Made by a program: the position numbers and the translations under genes. 64,000 bases of DNA from Stutzerimonas stutzeri (lineage in GTDB: Bacteria > Pseudomonadota > Gammaproteobacteria > Pseudomonadales > Pseudomonadaceae), in the NCBI RefSeq assembly GCF_015291885.1, contig NZ_CP036186.1, positions 2,617,001 through 2,681,000 on the forward strand. Direction: 5' to 3'. Position 1 is the stretch's first letter, and each line of letters begins with the position of its first letter. A model generated the notes under the pieces. That model ran no database searches and had not been told where the DNA came from. It was given only the letters and a program-made list of their open reading frames with translations. Shown here piece by piece: positions 28,501 through 37,614 of this stretch.

Positions 28501-28669
28501 GATCGAGGCAGCGATTAACGGTCTGCGTAAGGCCCTCGGGAATGAGCAAGAAACCGTTACCGTGCAAATTCGAAGCGGTGCAGCCTTCGAGAATGGCTTC
28601 GCTGCCAAGGAGTTCGCCAAACTCAGTGGCGTTGAGCTGCGTCCTGGCGATGTGATCCAGGAGGAATGA
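25553..28669 (+). CDS. DUF499 anti-phage-associated ATPase
   Basis: This 1038-aa protein has a P-loop AMGGGKTHMMIALGLLA (~78-94), a Walker B TLIMLDELPPYLE (~170) and a long C-terminal part ending in small beta-rich domains (~730-1038). It matches the DUF499 ATPases that occur with DUF3780, DUF1156 and PLD-helicase proteins in a DISARM-like antiphage cluster. ATG 25553 has AGGGAG upstream; the frame open before it is the shadow of the preceding gene. The stop overlaps the possible ATG of the DUF3780 gene. It likely powers sensing or DNA translocation. Confidence 0.88.
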   Translation: MLKTVKQACTFNPIIRDYRMSEGIENLSALISDEGDGREFFARNYITSGMEQLFREGMLRLDGKSDQAVFELTQAMGGGKTHMMIALGLLAKHPHLRSEVLSPDLAKRIEIGEVRVAAFNGRNTPENYIWGEIATQLDEEEAIKPYWVNGPRAVDQAGWKKIIGDKPTLIMLDELPPYLEIASTTVIGSGTLATVSTYTLSCLMSAALELPRCCIVIANLSGSYVAQTKAIAEAISNLQQEASRQASTITPVQLAGNEIYEILKKRLILELPDDSVINDVAEEYAQRIKAAADGGYIVATSLEQVAQQIRETYPFHPSFKHLVALFKENEGFRQTRGLMQFAARLLKSVDERETDDVFLAGAQHLRLNDDAVREEVGRIANSLRPAMAHDIADEGQSIAEEIDANLGSDAAQQVGALLLASSFSRAVGGRIGLTEAEIIEFLAAPNRKSDEFKTALEKLREQAWYLHREEERFFIKETENLSRQIERNARDIPQPKIDQALINKLTAVLQPVSKAAYQDVQVLPRLDDLKLSGPRVLIVVRPDGKLPPSELVNFFEYQQEKNNFMVLSGQDSYLADTVEHRLRDLYAIESICKRLKDGDSLFEEARDRMEDAQQRFNKALSGTYNRIYFPAIDEMTGNAQLMQATIDNGLNMGQGTNSAEHQIEQLLASPRANYKLILNLLDEPGTYWAMAEEDLWPANDRRTPWKDVLMRAKNNPIWAWMPGTGGMETLKTEALKQGRWRQGTDGYIEKGPFPAEKTAVNVTVHAANEVTGETTLALIPRNAGQSPVVHYARTAKVSTNDPKVEDLDAFTTDAATLYFLAVDSEGKHETGEPQRWVAELRVRHQVQAIADKRMVTLSCIPAGDMRYTLDGSNPKDGELYGDPFEVSTQAARLMVYACSGEATRTIDFPIPAANDKQVQIDDAKPAKLAENKKVSLDSTEKVFGVLNSFKSSPATFKGVRIQIGEGENTVSINFVEREVTASVIEAAINGLRKALGNEQETVTVQIRSGAAFENGFAAKEFAKLSGVELRPGDVIQEE

Positions 28670-28671
28670 CC

Positions 28672-29322
28672 ATGGCCAACGCATTACGTAAAGAGGAATC
28701 AGGCATGGCTCGTTCCCCCAGTAAAACTGTAAGTGGAGCCAAAAAAACCAAGGCACCTGAGCGCCCGACCATCGGTTTTGGTGTGCCTGCCACTACAGAC
28801 CCTCATCACTTCATGGTGGAGGTGCCCAAGAGCTCGACTGGCGCAGTTCGCATCATCGAAAGCCTCGGGCTGCAGGCCCAGGATCAGCAAACCAGCATCA
28901 TAGAGCGCGTTGTGATCGAGCGCTCGCGTTGGACGGCGATCCGCAGTGAGGTTCAGCGGGCCTTCAATGTGCGTCTAAAGGAGCACAACCTGCGTGTCAG
29001 CGCTTGGAAGGTGGGCGATAACCCCGTGGATCGACTGCTTGGCAAAGAGCTTTGCGTACTGGCCTGGGCGGTTGAAGACATGAGCCCCGAGAAGATTCCT
29101 GTTGCAGTACGTAACTGGCTGGCCTTGCGCCCTGAAGAGCGCTGGTGGCTGTTCGGCATGACCGCCATGAGCACAGGCGGTGTGCATGACAGCAACAAGG
29201 GTTGGCGACTGGCTCTCCGGCACGCATTGGGCGACGTAGCGCAGACAGAACTATTCAAGCCGCAGGCTGTGAAATCCCGCAAACCAGATACTGAGCGTCC
29301 AACGCTGGGCCTGTTTGATTAA
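28672..29322 (+). CDS. DUF3780 anti-phage-associated protein
   Basis: This 216-aa protein starts at ATG 28672, with AGGAGG 10 bases upstream; ATG 28705 with AGAGGA upstream is an alternative. The first ~35 residues are Lys/Ser-rich. The remainder has DUF3780 features: TIGFGVPATTDPHHFMVEVP, VVIERSRWTAIRSEVQRAFN and WRLALRHALGD. No catalytic motif is apparent. It is translated with the DUF499 gene. Members of this family are known only from this kind of defence cluster, so a role as a bridging or regulatory subunit is likely. Confidence 0.85.
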   Translation: MANALRKEESGMARSPSKTVSGAKKTKAPERPTIGFGVPATTDPHHFMVEVPKSSTGAVRIIESLGLQAQDQQTSIIERVVIERSRWTAIRSEVQRAFNVRLKEHNLRVSAWKVGDNPVDRLLGKELCVLAWAVEDMSPEKIPVAVRNWLALRPEERWWLFGMTAMSTGGVHDSNKGWRLALRHALGDVAQTELFKPQAVKSRKPDTERPTLGLFD

Positions 29323-29333
29323 GGAAGACCGAC

Positions 29334-32300
29334 ATGACTGCAATGACACCTGTACAGCTGGTGCCTTTCTCTCTTAAGGATGCGCCCGCGCTGATCGAAA
29401 CCGTATTCCCAGCACAAAAGGTGTCATTTGAGGCGCAGCGGGAGCGTAAGGCAAATCTTGGGCAGACACTCACAGGTCTAGGGTCCTACTGGAAAGGCCG
29501 CAAGCCTCTGATACTTGTTCGCTCGATTGTGCTTGGAAGCCTGCTTCCCCAAACCGACGATGCAGAGCAGGATCTTGAGTTGTTCGAAGCACTGATGGCA
29601 TTTGATCTTCAGGGATTAGGTCGTCGCGCAGTGGCTCAAAACGCCCTTAAGCCGGCAGAAATTGCCAGGATGATTTCGCTAAGAAACCCTTGGGATTACT
29701 TCAGCTACAAGATCTTAGAAGGCAGTGATCTGCGAGAGGAGGATGTAGACCTCTGGTGGTTCCCCATGGAGGCTGAAGATAAGGGCCTCAAATTGAGCTG
29801 GAAAAGGGGAATTAGTGATGCTGCAAAAGCAGACATCTACACACTGGCACTGGCAACCTTTCCAACTTATGAAGAGCGCTCGCTGCTGTGTAAGCGCCCG
29901 GAAGAAGTTGATCAGGCGTTCCTATTAGCTCCCGTGTGGCTGAAAGTCAGTGAGCGACTGGGGCGGTTTGGGATAACCGCCGGTTCAATGGAGCAGCTCG
30001 TTGAACAACTAGGTGTTCTGCGCTACGGCCATCGGCCCAAAGTTGGTGATACCTTCGCAGGGGGTGGGTCCATCCCATTCGAGTCAGCTCGTATGGGTTG
30101 TGATGTTTATGCTTCTGACCTCAACCCAATTGCCTGCATGCTCAACTGGGGCAATCTGAACATAATTGGTGCTACTCCAGAGCGTCGCGCAGAGATTGAA
30201 GAGTCGCAGCGACTAGTGGCGCAGGCGGTAGACAAGGAAATTACAGCTCTTGGTATTGAGCATGACGCCCAAGGCAATAGGGCAAAAGCTTACTTGTATT
30301 GCCTAGAGGCTAGATGCCCGGATACGGGTTGGATGGTGCCGCTCTCCCCAAGCTGGGTTATCTCAAAGCCGAATAGCGTGATCGCCACGCTTGTACCCGA
30401 TCATCAATCAAAGCGCTTCAAGATAGAAATCAAAACTGGAGCAACAGCGGCTGAAATGAAGTCAGCTGACAGCGGCACTGTTCAAGATGGTCGCATGGTC
30501 TACTCCCTCGATGGTAAGACCTACTCCACCACCATAAAAACACTGCGCGGTGATTTCAGAACACCGTCAGGAGAAAATAGCAATCAGCTGCGTCGTTGGG
30601 AAAAAAGTGATTTTAAGCCGCGCCCTGATGATATTTTCCAAGAGCGTCTTTACGCTGTTCAATGGGTCAAAAAAATAACCCTTGGAAAGCCTCGCCAAGA
30701 GACATTCTTCGCGGCAGTTACCCCTGAGGATGAAGCGCGCGAGAGAAAAGTCGACGATTACGTTGCCAAACATCTTGCGACCTGGCAAGTGCAAGGGTTG
30801 GTGCCCGATATGCCCATCGAACCAGGGGATAAAACTGATGAGCCAATTCGCACTCGCGGGTGGACATATTGGCATCACATGTTTAACGCTAGGCAACTAT
30901 TGCAGTACTCGTTTTACTTCTCTCACCGTACGCCAGAAGACTACATCTTCAATGCTAAGTCGTTGGACTGGAACGCGAGAATCGCTAACTGGATGAACCA
31001 CTGGGAGAAAACGAATAATGTTTTCTACAACCAGGCCCTGAATACTTTCTACAACTACGGTACACGCTGCTTCATGAGCCACGAAGCTGGGCGTTCATAC
31101 CGTTTTGCAAACGCTCCAACACCTGATGTCGAGGTTAAAATTAGAAGCCATGAGGCTTCCTCTCTGACTGAGACTTGCGACCTATTTGTTACAGATCCAC
31201 CTTACGCTGATGCAGTTCACTATCACGAAATTACCGAGTTCTTTATCGCGTGGTTGCGCAAGAATCCACCCGCGCCCTTCAACGAGTGGACGTGGGACTC
31301 TCGACGCGCGCTGGCGATTAAGGGAGATGGTGACGATTTCCGACGCGGGATGATTGATGCTTATTCCGCGATGGCTAAACACATGCCGGACAACGGAATG
31401 CAGTGTGTGATGTTTACCCATCAAAGCACTGAGGTGTGGTCGGACATGGTAGGTATCTTCTGGGCGGCCGGGCTCCAAGTGGTGGCTGCTTGGTACATAG
31501 CCACAGAAACCAGTACTGAGCTTAAGAAGGGGGGATACGTACAGGGGACTGTGACGCTCATGCTGCGCAAGCGAAGTGCAGGCGAAAAAGTCGGCTTCAA
31601 GCAGCGCATTCTCCCTGCGGTTCGCAATGAAGTAGCGAGCCAGATCAAGCAGATGATGCACCTCAACGATGAGGTGGAAGCCCGTATGGGTGAGCCTGTT
31701 TTCAATGATGCAGACTTGCAGATGGCTGGTTACGCAGCGGCCCTAAAAGTACTAACCGCCTATACCAAGATCGGTGAGACCGATGTCACCACCTTCGCCT
31801 TGCGGCCCCGCGTCAAAGGCGAGATCACCGTTGTCGATGAAATCGTCCAGCAGGCCTCCGAGGCAGCCAACAGCTTGTTGGTGCCTGAAGGGGTAGCGCT
31901 GGACACCTGGCAAACGATTGATGGCATTCAGCGCTTCTACTTGCGCATGCTGGATATGGAATCGGTCGGCGCCTCAAAGCTGGACAACTACCAGAACTTT
32001 GCCAAGGCCTTCCGTGTGGATGACTACACAAAAGTCATGGCCAGCATGACGGCCAATGGCTCGCGGTTGAAGCAAGTTGATGAGTTCGGTTCTCGTGAGC
32101 TAACTGATAGCACGGAAATTGGCCCAACCTGGCTGGGCCATCTGATCATCGCTATTCAGCAGCTGCTAGCTGAGGTCGAACCGCAATCAGTGGTCAAAAC
32201 ACTGATGGAGGATCTGCCTGACTACCTCGAAGTCCGTCCAAAGCTGATCGATCTGGTTCGCTTCTTGGAAAACAAGTCCCGCAATGAAGCTGTGCGCTCA

Positions 32301-32351
32301 GCTGCTGAGGTGCTTGTTTCTCGGATGCAAACGCAGCGGTTGGATTCCTGA
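29334..32351 (+). CDS. DUF1156 DNA methyltransferase (anti-phage-associated)
   Basis: This 1005-aa protein starts 11 bases after the DUF3780 gene with AAGGAAG upstream. SAM-binding motif I is DTFAGGGSIPFESARMGCD (~240), followed by VYASDLNPIA. Catalytic motif IV is TDPPYADAVHYHE (~622), the DPPY form of N6-adenine or N4-cytosine methyltransferases. The long insert between motifs (~290-590) is typical of DUF1156 proteins. It probably marks self DNA so that the helicase/ATPase act only on incoming phage DNA. The lower GC of 29.4-31.7 kb compared with its neighbours suggests a different origin. Confidence 0.9.
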   Translation: MTAMTPVQLVPFSLKDAPALIETVFPAQKVSFEAQRERKANLGQTLTGLGSYWKGRKPLILVRSIVLGSLLPQTDDAEQDLELFEALMAFDLQGLGRRAVAQNALKPAEIARMISLRNPWDYFSYKILEGSDLREEDVDLWWFPMEAEDKGLKLSWKRGISDAAKADIYTLALATFPTYEERSLLCKRPEEVDQAFLLAPVWLKVSERLGRFGITAGSMEQLVEQLGVLRYGHRPKVGDTFAGGGSIPFESARMGCDVYASDLNPIACMLNWGNLNIIGATPERRAEIEESQRLVAQAVDKEITALGIEHDAQGNRAKAYLYCLEARCPDTGWMVPLSPSWVISKPNSVIATLVPDHQSKRFKIEIKTGATAAEMKSADSGTVQDGRMVYSLDGKTYSTTIKTLRGDFRTPSGENSNQLRRWEKSDFKPRPDDIFQERLYAVQWVKKITLGKPRQETFFAAVTPEDEARERKVDDYVAKHLATWQVQGLVPDMPIEPGDKTDEPIRTRGWTYWHHMFNARQLLQYSFYFSHRTPEDYIFNAKSLDWNARIANWMNHWEKTNNVFYNQALNTFYNYGTRCFMSHEAGRSYRFANAPTPDVEVKIRSHEASSLTETCDLFVTDPPYADAVHYHEITEFFIAWLRKNPPAPFNEWTWDSRRALAIKGDGDDFRRGMIDAYSAMAKHMPDNGMQCVMFTHQSTEVWSDMVGIFWAAGLQVVAAWYIATETSTELKKGGYVQGTVTLMLRKRSAGEKVGFKQRILPAVRNEVASQIKQMMHLNDEVEARMGEPVFNDADLQMAGYAAALKVLTAYTKIGETDVTTFALRPRVKGEITVVDEIVQQASEAANSLLVPEGVALDTWQTIDGIQRFYLRMLDMESVGASKLDNYQNFAKAFRVDDYTKVMASMTANGSRLKQVDEFGSRELTDSTEIGPTWLGHLIIAIQQLLAEVEPQSVVKTLMEDLPDYLEVRPKLIDLVRFLENKSRNEAVRSAAEVLVSRMQTQRLDS

Positions 32352-32362
32352 GAGGCTAGGGC

Positions 32363-35095
32363 ATGACGATCACCCGTTTGTCATCACGCACCCATGCGCT
32401 TGATCAGAGCTTCCTTGTCGAGCACCTCAAAGGGGCTCGGCGCTATCGGCGAATTGCCGGCTATTTCACCAGTTCACTGTTTGAGGTGGCCGGAGAGCTG
32501 ATCGATCAGATTCCCGAGGTGCAGATTGTTTGCAATGCGGACATTCAGGCTGAGGACTTGCGGGTGGCCCAGGTGTGTGAGGCCAAACTGCTGGGAAAGC
32601 TGAACGAGCGCTCGGTTGAGATTGAGTCGCTGCTGAACCGCGAACGTTACCAACGACTGGCCTCATTTCTGGAGAAACGCGGCCAGGTCATCCGGGTTGC
32701 ACCGGATAGCGCCTGTGGCTTTGTGCATGGCAAGGCTGGAGTGATCGATCTGGCCGATGGCCGCAAGCTAGGCTTCATTGGCTCAATGAACGAAACCAGC
32801 AGTGGTTGGCAGAGCCACTACGAAATCCTCTGGTCCGATGATTCCCCGGAAGGTGTCGCCTGGATCGAGGCTGAGTTCGAGTACCTATGGAATGCAGCCA
32901 AGCCCCTGCCCGATGCGGTGTGTCGGGAAATTACTCGGCGCAGCCACCGCCACGAAGTATCCATCGAAGAGGTAGAAGAACCTGAGCAAATTGCCCCTGC
33001 TGCCTTGATCGAGTCTCCGCTATATCGAGAAGGTTTTTCTTTGCAGCCCTGGCAGCAGGGATTCGTCACTGAGTGCCTGAAGCATTACCAAGAATATGGC
33101 GTTGTCCGCTTGCTGCTAGCAGATGAGGTCGGCTTAGGAAAAACACTTTCCATGGGCACGGCTGCCCTGGCGTTATGCCTGCTGGCCGAACAGAAAGGGC
33201 GAAGTAAGCCCGTCATCATCTTTGCGCCGGCAACCCTCTGTGAGCAGTGGCAGACCGAGATGATGGACAAGTTGGGCATCCCCTGTGCGCGCTGGCAGAC
33301 GCAGCAGAAAGCCTGGCTCGATGAACAAGGACGAGCGATCTCTGCCGAGGGTGCTGGCCATGTTGCAAACTGCCCGCTGAGGATCGGCATCATTTCAACC
33401 GGCCTGATGCTGCGCGACTCGCCGGAGAAGGCGTATCTGCTCGGGCTCCGTGGCGGCTTTGGGCTGGTGATACTAGACGAAGCTCATAAGGCGCGCACCC
33501 GGCAGGGAATGGGCAAGGATGCGGGCACACCGAATGAGCTCCTGGCGTTCATCCGTGACATTGCTGCCCGTTCAGATCACGTACTCCTCGGTACGGCAAC
33601 GCCAATCCAGACTCGCCGGGAAGACTTGTGGGACCTGGTGCGGGTTCTGCACCAGGGCAAAGGCAATTTCGTTCTGGGCGGAGACCTTTCAGAATGGCAC
33701 AGGCCTAGGGACATTATCCCGATCTTATCTGGAGAAGAAGACGTCACGGATTCAGGTTATGCCTGGCGGTTGCTTCGCGCGCCTCTGCCAACTGTGAATT
33801 CGACTCAGGATAGCCAGGCGCGGCGGCTTTACAGCTTGATTCGTCAGGATCTAGGGCTAGCGCAGAGCGATTGGCTTGGCGGCTCATACTCCGAGCTGGG
33901 TGAGGATGCTCGTGAATTACTGGAGGATGCCCTAGAGCGCCGTGTCGCTGGGGCTTGCTTCTTCCAGCGCGAGAATCCGTTTGTGCGCCATGTAGTGCTG
34001 CGCAAACGTACCACGCTTGAAAATGAGGGGCTTCTCAAGGCCATTGGTGTGGACGTTCATCCTGACGCCGGACTGGTAAAGGATGTTCATCGCTTCCATG
34101 CCTTGTTCGAGGGGTTGGCACTGCGTTCCAGTGAGGACTTCCGCGAGGCTTACAACCAGGCTCGTGGCTTCGGCAAGGCCTTGGCCAGCAGCGGGCGTGG
34201 AAGCGGCTTCATGAAGAACCTCATGGAACAGCGCATCTGCAGCAGCATCGTCGCGGGGATCAACACCGCAACCAAACTGCTGGGCGGCGAGACGATCACC
34301 GAAGAAAGTGACGAGGGCGAGGTTTCGGTGCAAGTACAAAGCACCGATGAGCAGCTGGCCCTGGAGCGGTTGCTGGACCGCCTGAAGCGGGTCAAGGAAG
34401 ATCCAAAACTTAAGGCGATCCTGCACTACCTGGAGAACGAGGGTTGGCGTGAGCTTGGCTGCATCATTTTCAGTCAATACTACGACACGTCCCGCTGGGT
34501 GGCTGAATCGCTCGCTGCACGCTATCCCGGTGAGGCGGTAGGCCTTTATGCGGGGGCTGGTCGCAGCCGGCTATATCGGCAAGGTGACAGCGTAGCCATC
34601 GAGCGGGAAATGCTCAAGCGTATGGTGGCGGACCGTAAGCTTCGGCTAATGGTCGCCACCGACGCAGCCTGTGAGGGACTCAACCTCCAAACGCTGGGGG
34701 CGCTAATCAACGTTGACCTTCCATGGAACCCGACCAAGCTTGAACAACGAATCGGCCGCATCAAGCGTTTCGGCCAGACACGCGACAAGGTGGATATGCT
34801 CAACCTTGTGAACGAGCAGACGGTGGATGAAAAAGTCTACGACCGCCTTTCCGAGCGCATGAAAGACCGCTTTGATCTGTTCGGATCGTTGCCGGACACC
34901 ATCAAGGACGAGTGGATTGACGACATCGAGCATCTGGGCGAGTGGATGGATCAGTACATCAATGCCCAGAAGCAGGAAACTGGCTTCGATCTACGCTACA
35001 ACGCAACCATGCGTCCAACCGTTAGCGACTGGCGCAACTGTGCGCAGGTCTTGTCACGTCGAGATTTTGAGACGCTGATGAGGAAGGGGTGGTAA
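32363..35095 (+). CDS. Phospholipase D-like SNF2-type helicase (anti-phage)
   Basis: This 910-aa protein has an N-terminal PLD-type module (HGKAGVIDLADGRK ~121, GFIGSMNETSSGW ~138) and a SNF2/DISARM-like helicase. Helicase motifs are LLADEVGLGKTLSMG (~251), VILDEAHKART (~372), LLGTATP (~397), and VATDAACEGLNLQ with EQRIGRIKRFGQ (~770-805). A single HxK half-site suggests dimerisation if it acts as a nuclease. It starts 11 bases after the methyltransferase. It is the predicted effector of the cluster, coupling translocation to cleavage. Confidence 0.9.
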   Translation: MTITRLSSRTHALDQSFLVEHLKGARRYRRIAGYFTSSLFEVAGELIDQIPEVQIVCNADIQAEDLRVAQVCEAKLLGKLNERSVEIESLLNRERYQRLASFLEKRGQVIRVAPDSACGFVHGKAGVIDLADGRKLGFIGSMNETSSGWQSHYEILWSDDSPEGVAWIEAEFEYLWNAAKPLPDAVCREITRRSHRHEVSIEEVEEPEQIAPAALIESPLYREGFSLQPWQQGFVTECLKHYQEYGVVRLLLADEVGLGKTLSMGTAALALCLLAEQKGRSKPVIIFAPATLCEQWQTEMMDKLGIPCARWQTQQKAWLDEQGRAISAEGAGHVANCPLRIGIISTGLMLRDSPEKAYLLGLRGGFGLVILDEAHKARTRQGMGKDAGTPNELLAFIRDIAARSDHVLLGTATPIQTRREDLWDLVRVLHQGKGNFVLGGDLSEWHRPRDIIPILSGEEDVTDSGYAWRLLRAPLPTVNSTQDSQARRLYSLIRQDLGLAQSDWLGGSYSELGEDARELLEDALERRVAGACFFQRENPFVRHVVLRKRTTLENEGLLKAIGVDVHPDAGLVKDVHRFHALFEGLALRSSEDFREAYNQARGFGKALASSGRGSGFMKNLMEQRICSSIVAGINTATKLLGGETITEESDEGEVSVQVQSTDEQLALERLLDRLKRVKEDPKLKAILHYLENEGWRELGCIIFSQYYDTSRWVAESLAARYPGEAVGLYAGAGRSRLYRQGDSVAIEREMLKRMVADRKLRLMVATDAACEGLNLQTLGALINVDLPWNPTKLEQRIGRIKRFGQTRDKVDMLNLVNEQTVDEKVYDRLSERMKDRFDLFGSLPDTIKDEWIDDIEHLGEWMDQYINAQKQETGFDLRYNATMRPTVSDWRNCAQVLSRRDFETLMRKGW

Positions 35096-35659
35096 TCGTC
35101 ACTCACAAAATCCTTCCCGATCTCCTTATTGCGAGGCGAGTTAAGGCTTTTCAGCCAACCTGAGTTGCCTGGACGCCACGTAAAAAAACGTGTCTGCTAA
35201 ATCAGCGTAGTCTCACTCTGCACTGCGCACCGTGCCGATTAGAATGAACAGGCGTATGCGATTAGGTTGATTGAGTCAACCTCACCAATGTGATGGCTAG
35301 TGCTTGACCTGAAACACATGCGTTCAGCCTTTGCGCAACTGATTGAGACTTGCCCCATGGGTCTTCCAGGCAAAAGGTCTAAGCGCCACAGCTACGTCTG
35401 GAAAGAAATAAGAGGTTGACTACGTGAGTCCTACTTTAGCTTGCGGAGCAATGCACGCTGAAGTAACAGACATTGCTCGAAGCAAAAACCGACTTCAAAC
35501 ACGCCTTTGAGAAGCTGCTGTTACTCGCCAAAAGCAGAGGCAAAGGTACGGATCAACCCGGATCGCAGCAGCCAATGCTGCATCCAGGCTGATCAGCCTG
35601 CTGCGCCAGCTTCTTCAACACGCTGGGTTCCCCGCTCAGCACCTTCCATCCAAACGTTG
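35096..35659. other. 564-bp region without a supported gene
   Basis: It lies between the helicase gene and IS66 copy 1. Short frames exist but none has a ribosome-binding site plus protein-like composition. It may hold decayed mobile DNA. Its last eight bases (AAACGTTG) are the IS66 target duplication. Confidence 0.4.
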
Positions 35660-35690
35660 GTAAGCGTACGCCGAACTCACCTTGCGCGAC

Positions 35691-37217
35691 TCAGGCAGGC
35701 GCCCACTGATGCGGCAGCAGTTGGCCGACCTCACTCGCCCGTTGCGTCGGCAGGCGTGTCAGCACGTCCTTGAGATAGGCATACGGATCATGCCCGTTCA
35801 TGCGGGCCGACTGGATCAGGCTCATGATCGCCGCCGCGCGTTTGCCGCTGCGTAGCGACCCGGCAAACAACCAGTTCGAGCGCCCCAGGGCCCATGGACG
35901 AATCTGGTTCTCGACCTGGTTATTGTCGATGGGCACAGCACCATCCTCGACATAGCGAGTCAGTGCCTGCCAGCGTTTAAGGCTGTAATCCAAGGCTTTC
36001 GCCGTGGCCGATCCGTTGGGCACAAGATCACGCTGGGCCAGTATCCAGTCATGCAGTGTATCGAGGATCGGTGAAGCCTTTTCCTGTCGTATTCGCCAGC
36101 GTTCTTCATCGCTCATGTCCCGTGCTTGCCGTTCGATTTCGTACAGGCTGCCCATCGCGTGCAGTGCTTGTTCGGCCAACTGGCTTTTGTTTGCAGCGTG
36201 CAGATCGAAGAACTTGCGGCGGGCGTGGGCCATGCAGCCGATTTCGGTAATGCCTTGCTCGAAGCTGGCCTTGTAGCCAGCGAAGTCGTCGCAGACCAGC
36301 TTGCCATTCCACTGACCAAGAAAATTGCGCGCATGCTCGCCGGCACGGCTGGGACTGAAGTCATACACCACGGCCTTCAGATCGGCGAAGGGTGTGGTGC
36401 TGTAGGCCCAGACGTAAGCCCGATGGGTTTTCTTCTCGCCTGGGGTGAGCATTTGCACCGGGGTTTCGTCAGCGTGGATCACGCGTTGGCCCAGCACGGC
36501 TTCGCGCAGGGCATCGACTAGCGGCTGGAGCTGCACGCCGGTTTGTCCGACCCACTGCGCCAGTGTCGAGCGAGCGATGGCCAGGCCGGCACGGCCAAAG
36601 ATTTTCTCTTGCCGATATAGCGGCAAGTGGTCGGCGAATTTGGCCACCATCACGTGAGCCAGAAGGCCGGCGGTGGGGATGCCCTTGTCGATCACCTGGG
36701 CTGGTACCGGCGCCTGGATCAATGTTTCGCACTGGCGGCAGGCCCACTTGCCACGCACATGCTGTTCGACGGTGAACACGCCAGGCGTGTAATCCAGCTT
36801 TTCGCTGATGTCTTCGCCGATGCGTTGCAGCGGGCAGCCGCAGGCGCATTGAGTGTTCTGCGGCTCGTGACGGATCACAGTACGCGGAAACTGGGCTGGC
36901 AGCGGCGCGCGCTTGGGCTGTTGGCGGGGTTCAGCCGGAGCCGCCGGAGGATTGAGGGTTTTCAGTTCCGCCTCGATGGCGGCGATGTCCGTGTCGAGCA
37001 AATCATCCAGCAGGCTGCCCTGTTCAGGGCTTAGTTGCTCGCTACGCTTGGCGAACTTGTGGCGCTTGAACCAGGCGATTTCGTGGGTGAGCTGCTCGAT
37101 GATGGTTTGATCACGGTGGATCTTTTTGCCCATCGCATCGACCTGCGTGAGCAACTGGGCGGCCAGTGCGCGCAGTTGCTCAGGTGTTAGTTGGTCGAGA
37201 TTGGGCAAGGAAGTCAT
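35691..37217 (-). CDS. tnpC: IS66 transposase TnpC, copy 1
   Basis: This 508-aa DDE transposase has an N-terminal leucine-zipper region (LTPEQLRALAAQLLTQVDAM), a zinc-finger region (TQCACGCPLQRIG...CRQCET), and catalytic residues in VIHADETPVQML, LVCDDFAGYKASF and VPIDNNQVENQIRPWALGR. The protein appears intact. The last ~170 residues differ from copy 2 at several positions while the first ~340 are identical. Confidence 0.93.
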   Translation of the reverse strand: MTSLPNLDQLTPEQLRALAAQLLTQVDAMGKKIHRDQTIIEQLTHEIAWFKRHKFAKRSEQLSPEQGSLLDDLLDTDIAAIEAELKTLNPPAAPAEPRQQPKRAPLPAQFPRTVIRHEPQNTQCACGCPLQRIGEDISEKLDYTPGVFTVEQHVRGKWACRQCETLIQAPVPAQVIDKGIPTAGLLAHVMVAKFADHLPLYRQEKIFGRAGLAIARSTLAQWVGQTGVQLQPLVDALREAVLGQRVIHADETPVQMLTPGEKKTHRAYVWAYSTTPFADLKAVVYDFSPSRAGEHARNFLGQWNGKLVCDDFAGYKASFEQGITEIGCMAHARRKFFDLHAANKSQLAEQALHAMGSLYEIERQARDMSDEERWRIRQEKASPILDTLHDWILAQRDLVPNGSATAKALDYSLKRWQALTRYVEDGAVPIDNNQVENQIRPWALGRSNWLFAGSLRSGKRAAAIMSLIQSARMNGHDPYAYLKDVLTRLPTQRASEVGQLLPHQWAPA

Positions 37218-37278
37218 GCCGCTGATTGTGCCAGAGCAGGCGATCCGCGCAGATAAAGCGATAGGCTAATGGCCGGTG

Positions 37279-37614
37279 CTACAGCACTGTGATCGCGCCG
37301 CCCGCACCGACCCGCTGCCAGGGCAGCCCCAGTACCAACGCCTGAAGTTGCTCGGTGTCGAGTTCAACTTCCGAGCCGTGGCGGATGCCTGGCCAGTGAA
37401 ACTTGCCTTGGTTCAATCGCCGCGCGGCCAGCCAGATCCCTACACCGTCATGCACCAACACTTTCATGCGGTTGGCGCGGCGGTTGGCGAACAGGTAAGC
37501 ACAGTGCGGCTTCGCCGCACCGAACACCGCCACTACGCGGGCCAACGCGGTTTCAGTGCCCGCGCGCATATCCATGGGTTCGGTGGCGAGCCAGATACTA
37601 TCGATACGGATCAC
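37279..37614 (-). CDS. tnpB: IS66 accessory protein TnpB, copy 1
   Basis: This 111-aa protein starts at GTG 37614, overlapping the tnpA stop (GTGA), and reads VIRIDSIWLATEPMDMRAG, the characteristic IS66 Orf2 start. It is required for IS66 transposition. Confidence 0.9.
   Translation of the reverse strand: MIRIDSIWLATEPMDMRAGTETALARVVAVFGAAKPHCAYLFANRRANRMKVLVHDGVGIWLAARRLNQGKFHWPGIRHGSEVELDTEQLQALVLGLPWQRVGAGGAITVL

Noticed and set aside
25344..28669. RHH protein and DUF499 ATPase as a toxin-antitoxin pair
   Set aside because: The ATPase belongs to a known defence family and is far too large for a toxin. Regulation of the operon is the simpler reading.
35507..35773. Plus-strand open frame crossing into IS66 copy 1
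   Set aside because: It crosses the element border and has no start signal or protein-like composition.
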